This document shows positions 58,299 through 59,415 of a stretch of 59,415 nucleotides of DNA, piece after piece. Every line of letters starts with the position of its first letter. Position 1 is the first letter of the stretch. Origin of the DNA: DATNPH01 sp036703315 (GTDB taxonomy: Bacteria; Cyanobacteriota; Cyanobacteriia; Cyanobacteriales; Coleofasciculaceae); assembly GCA_036703315.1 (NCBI GenBank), contig DATNPH010000083.1, positions 1 to 59,415 of the forward strand, read 5' to 3'. Both the position numbers and the translations under genes were made by a program. The notes below the pieces were generated by a model. It was not told where the DNA came from, made no database searches, and worked only from the letters and a program-made list of their open reading frames with translations.

Positions 58299-59315
58299 GT
58301 GTTGCAGTCTCTTCCCTTTGCTGCATTACCGATACCAGAAAATCCCAAGGTGTCGGTTCTCCCCGCACCCCGCCCGGAAATTAATTTCCGGGCTAATAGC
58401 TCAAGTCGTCTAAAGACGACTGAAACCCTTATCAATAGTCCTCTTGAGAGGACTTTATCTATGAGCCAGGGGTTTAAACCCCTGGCGGATGGGAACATTT
58501 ACACTCCCCTTCTAGTACAAAACGAAATTGTCACTTTGCCTTCAGCATCAACGATCGCGGTGTTGCGAGATCAAGTCAAAGGACGCAAACCTGCTCCGAA
58601 AGCACTCGCTGTCCTAGCCGATCCAGTCTTTACCCGTAAGGACGATCGCATCCTTTCATCCCAACCCCAGCAGAACAACACCGCGACACAGTCCGCCAAC
58701 TCAACGCGATCGGCACTAGAGGAAGCCTGTCTCACGCTCGATCGCCTCAATTACACCAACCAAGAAGCCAAGCAAATTCTCACCCTCGTACCAACCAATC
58801 AGCAGTTACAAGCCATGAGTTTTGACGCTTCTCGTGCCACCGCTACTAGCCCCGACTTAGCGCAGTATCGCATGGTTCATTTCGCTACTCATGGCTGCGT
58901 CAAAAAAGACCAGCCACAATTATCCAGCGTTGTGCTGTCTCTATACGATAAAAATGGCGCAGAAGCTGATGGCTTCCTGCGTCTCCACGACATCTTTAAC
59001 CTCAACCTGCCAGCCGAACTCGTCGTCCTCAGTGCTTGTGAAACCGGATTGGGTAAAGATGTTCAAGGAGAAGGGTTGATTGGGTTGACAATAGGCTTTA
59101 TGTATGCTGGTGCGAAGCAAGTTGCGGTGAGTTTGTGGAGCGTGAATGATACGGCAACAGCCGAGCTGATGAAGAAATACTACCAACAGATGTTGGAAAA
59201 AGGCGTCAATTCTGTAGCCGCACTGAGAGCAGCACAACTAGAAATGTGGAAAACTCAAGCCTGGAAAGCCCCCTATTACTGGGCGGCTTTTGTGGTTCAA
59301 GGCGAATGGCGATAA
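58299..59315 (+). pseudogene. CHAT-domain gene fragment with inserted palindromes
   Basis: This 338-aa frame starts at GTG 58299; similarity to CHAT proteins already begins near 58263 (LGQKRLLIVGDGVLQSLPFA), in a different frame from the caspase fragment. The catalytic His (MVHFATHGC) and Cys (VVLSACETGLGKDVQGEG) of the CHAT protease are intact, and the C-terminus APYYWAAFVVQGEWR is normal. Between LPIPENP and VQNEIVTLPSAS, about 40 residues are encoded by palindromic repeats (58373-58486). Normal CHAT proteins carry TPR or other N-terminal parts, which are absent. Probably a deletion product; the protein might still be made. Confidence 0.75.
58373..58486. repeat. Cluster of four near-perfect palindromes inside the CHAT gene
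   Basis: 58373-58392 is a perfect 20-bp palindrome (CCCGGAAATT and its complement). 58404-58421 is AGTCGTCT-AA-AGACGACT. 58437-58454 is AGTCCTCT-TG-AGAGGACT. 58465-58486 is a perfect 22-bp palindrome with arm GCCAGGGGTTT. It is the same cluster type as 1-117, and in frame here. Confidence 0.9.
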
Positions 59316-59397
59316 GACAAGAGTGATGGCACATCTGAGTGCTATAAACGGATTAGTTATTACTTCTAGTGAGACGCTGCATTTGCTTACTCATCCG

Positions 59398-59415
59398 CCA
59401 GGGACTCAAGTCCCT
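59398..59415. repeat. Partial palindrome at window end
   Basis: GCCAGGGACTCAAGTCCCT is most of a GCCAGGGACT/AGTCCCTGGC palindrome, cut by the window edge. It belongs to the same family as 58465-58486 and 46616-46637. Confidence 0.6.

Noticed and set aside
1..59415. Search by eye for tRNA and rRNA genes
   Set aside because: No cloverleaf with a GTTCRANYC-type T-loop outside coding sequence and no rRNA-like stretch was found; a tRNA finder would be decisive.

Overview
The window comes from a cyanobacterium, most likely a filamentous (multicellular) one. The evidence is the very frequent HIP1 octamer GCGATCGC, heptanucleotide short tandem repeats and palindromic repeat families between genes, and a typical cyanobacterial gene set: sucrose synthase, a GUN4 domain, zinc-ribbon/Ser-Thr kinase/WD40 proteins, AAA-like (AAA_35) STAND-type ATPases, pentapeptide-repeat proteins, CHAT and caspase domains. 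I cannot name the species from the sequence alone. I see no rRNA, tRNA, CRISPR array or transposase.

Positions 1-33,700 are mostly core metabolism and housekeeping. In order: glycogen debranching enzyme, two peroxiredoxin-family genes, a small conserved gene, a DnaJ/CbpA co-chaperone, a small P-loop kinase, glgC, ppk1, a 68-aa gene, Fe-type superoxide dismutase, an M32 carboxypeptidase, sucrose synthase, a ParG-like small DNA-binding protein, tsaB, a Zn-ribbon/kinase/WD40 protein, a TPR protein, a coiled-coil protein, phosphoglucomutase/phosphomannomutase, a LapA-like membrane protein, an FAD-dependent desaturase-like enzyme, a DUF6883/DUF4926 pair, an XRE regulator with an operator-like region, aldehyde dehydrogenase, a sulfite-oxidase-like enzyme, rpmF, a membrane-anchored Pro/Gly-repeat protein, purS-purQ, a Fur-family regulator and a methyltransferase. 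Several of these genes (glgC, debranching enzyme, phosphoglucomutase, sucrose synthase) act in glycogen and sucrose turnover, but they do not form one operon.

Positions 33,850-53,650 are an accessory island. It starts with a 1,486-aa UvrD-like helicase. Next comes a two-gene cassette of AAA_35 ATPases: a 509-aa protein (class A) and a 1,452-aa protein (class B) with 14 WD40 repeats, a GUN4 domain and a C-terminal macro domain. A second copy of this cassette lies at 49.4-51.9 kb in the opposite orientation. There class A carries an N-terminal LuxR-like HTH and a TIR-like domain, and class B is a frameshifted, truncated remnant. A third, heavily decayed class A tail lies at 45.73-45.86 kb. A sigma-factor-like gene, two pentapeptide-repeat genes, a receiver-only response regulator and a GRDP-like gene sit among them. 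I read this as a diversifying paired-STAND system, possibly a conflict or immunity system, linking a TIR domain, an ADP-ribose-type macro reader and a tetrapyrrole-binding GUN4 fold. Only the domain content and the paralogy are seen directly; the function is inference.

Positions 54,100-59,415 hold a membrane-anchored repeat protein, hslO, and a broken caspase/CHAT gene. Its caspase part has lost the N-terminus, and its CHAT part is in another frame and carries a cluster of perfect palindromes inserted in frame. Similar in-frame repeat insertions occur in tsaB, the WD40 kinase and the large helicase, so repeat invasion of coding sequence is a recurring feature of this genome.
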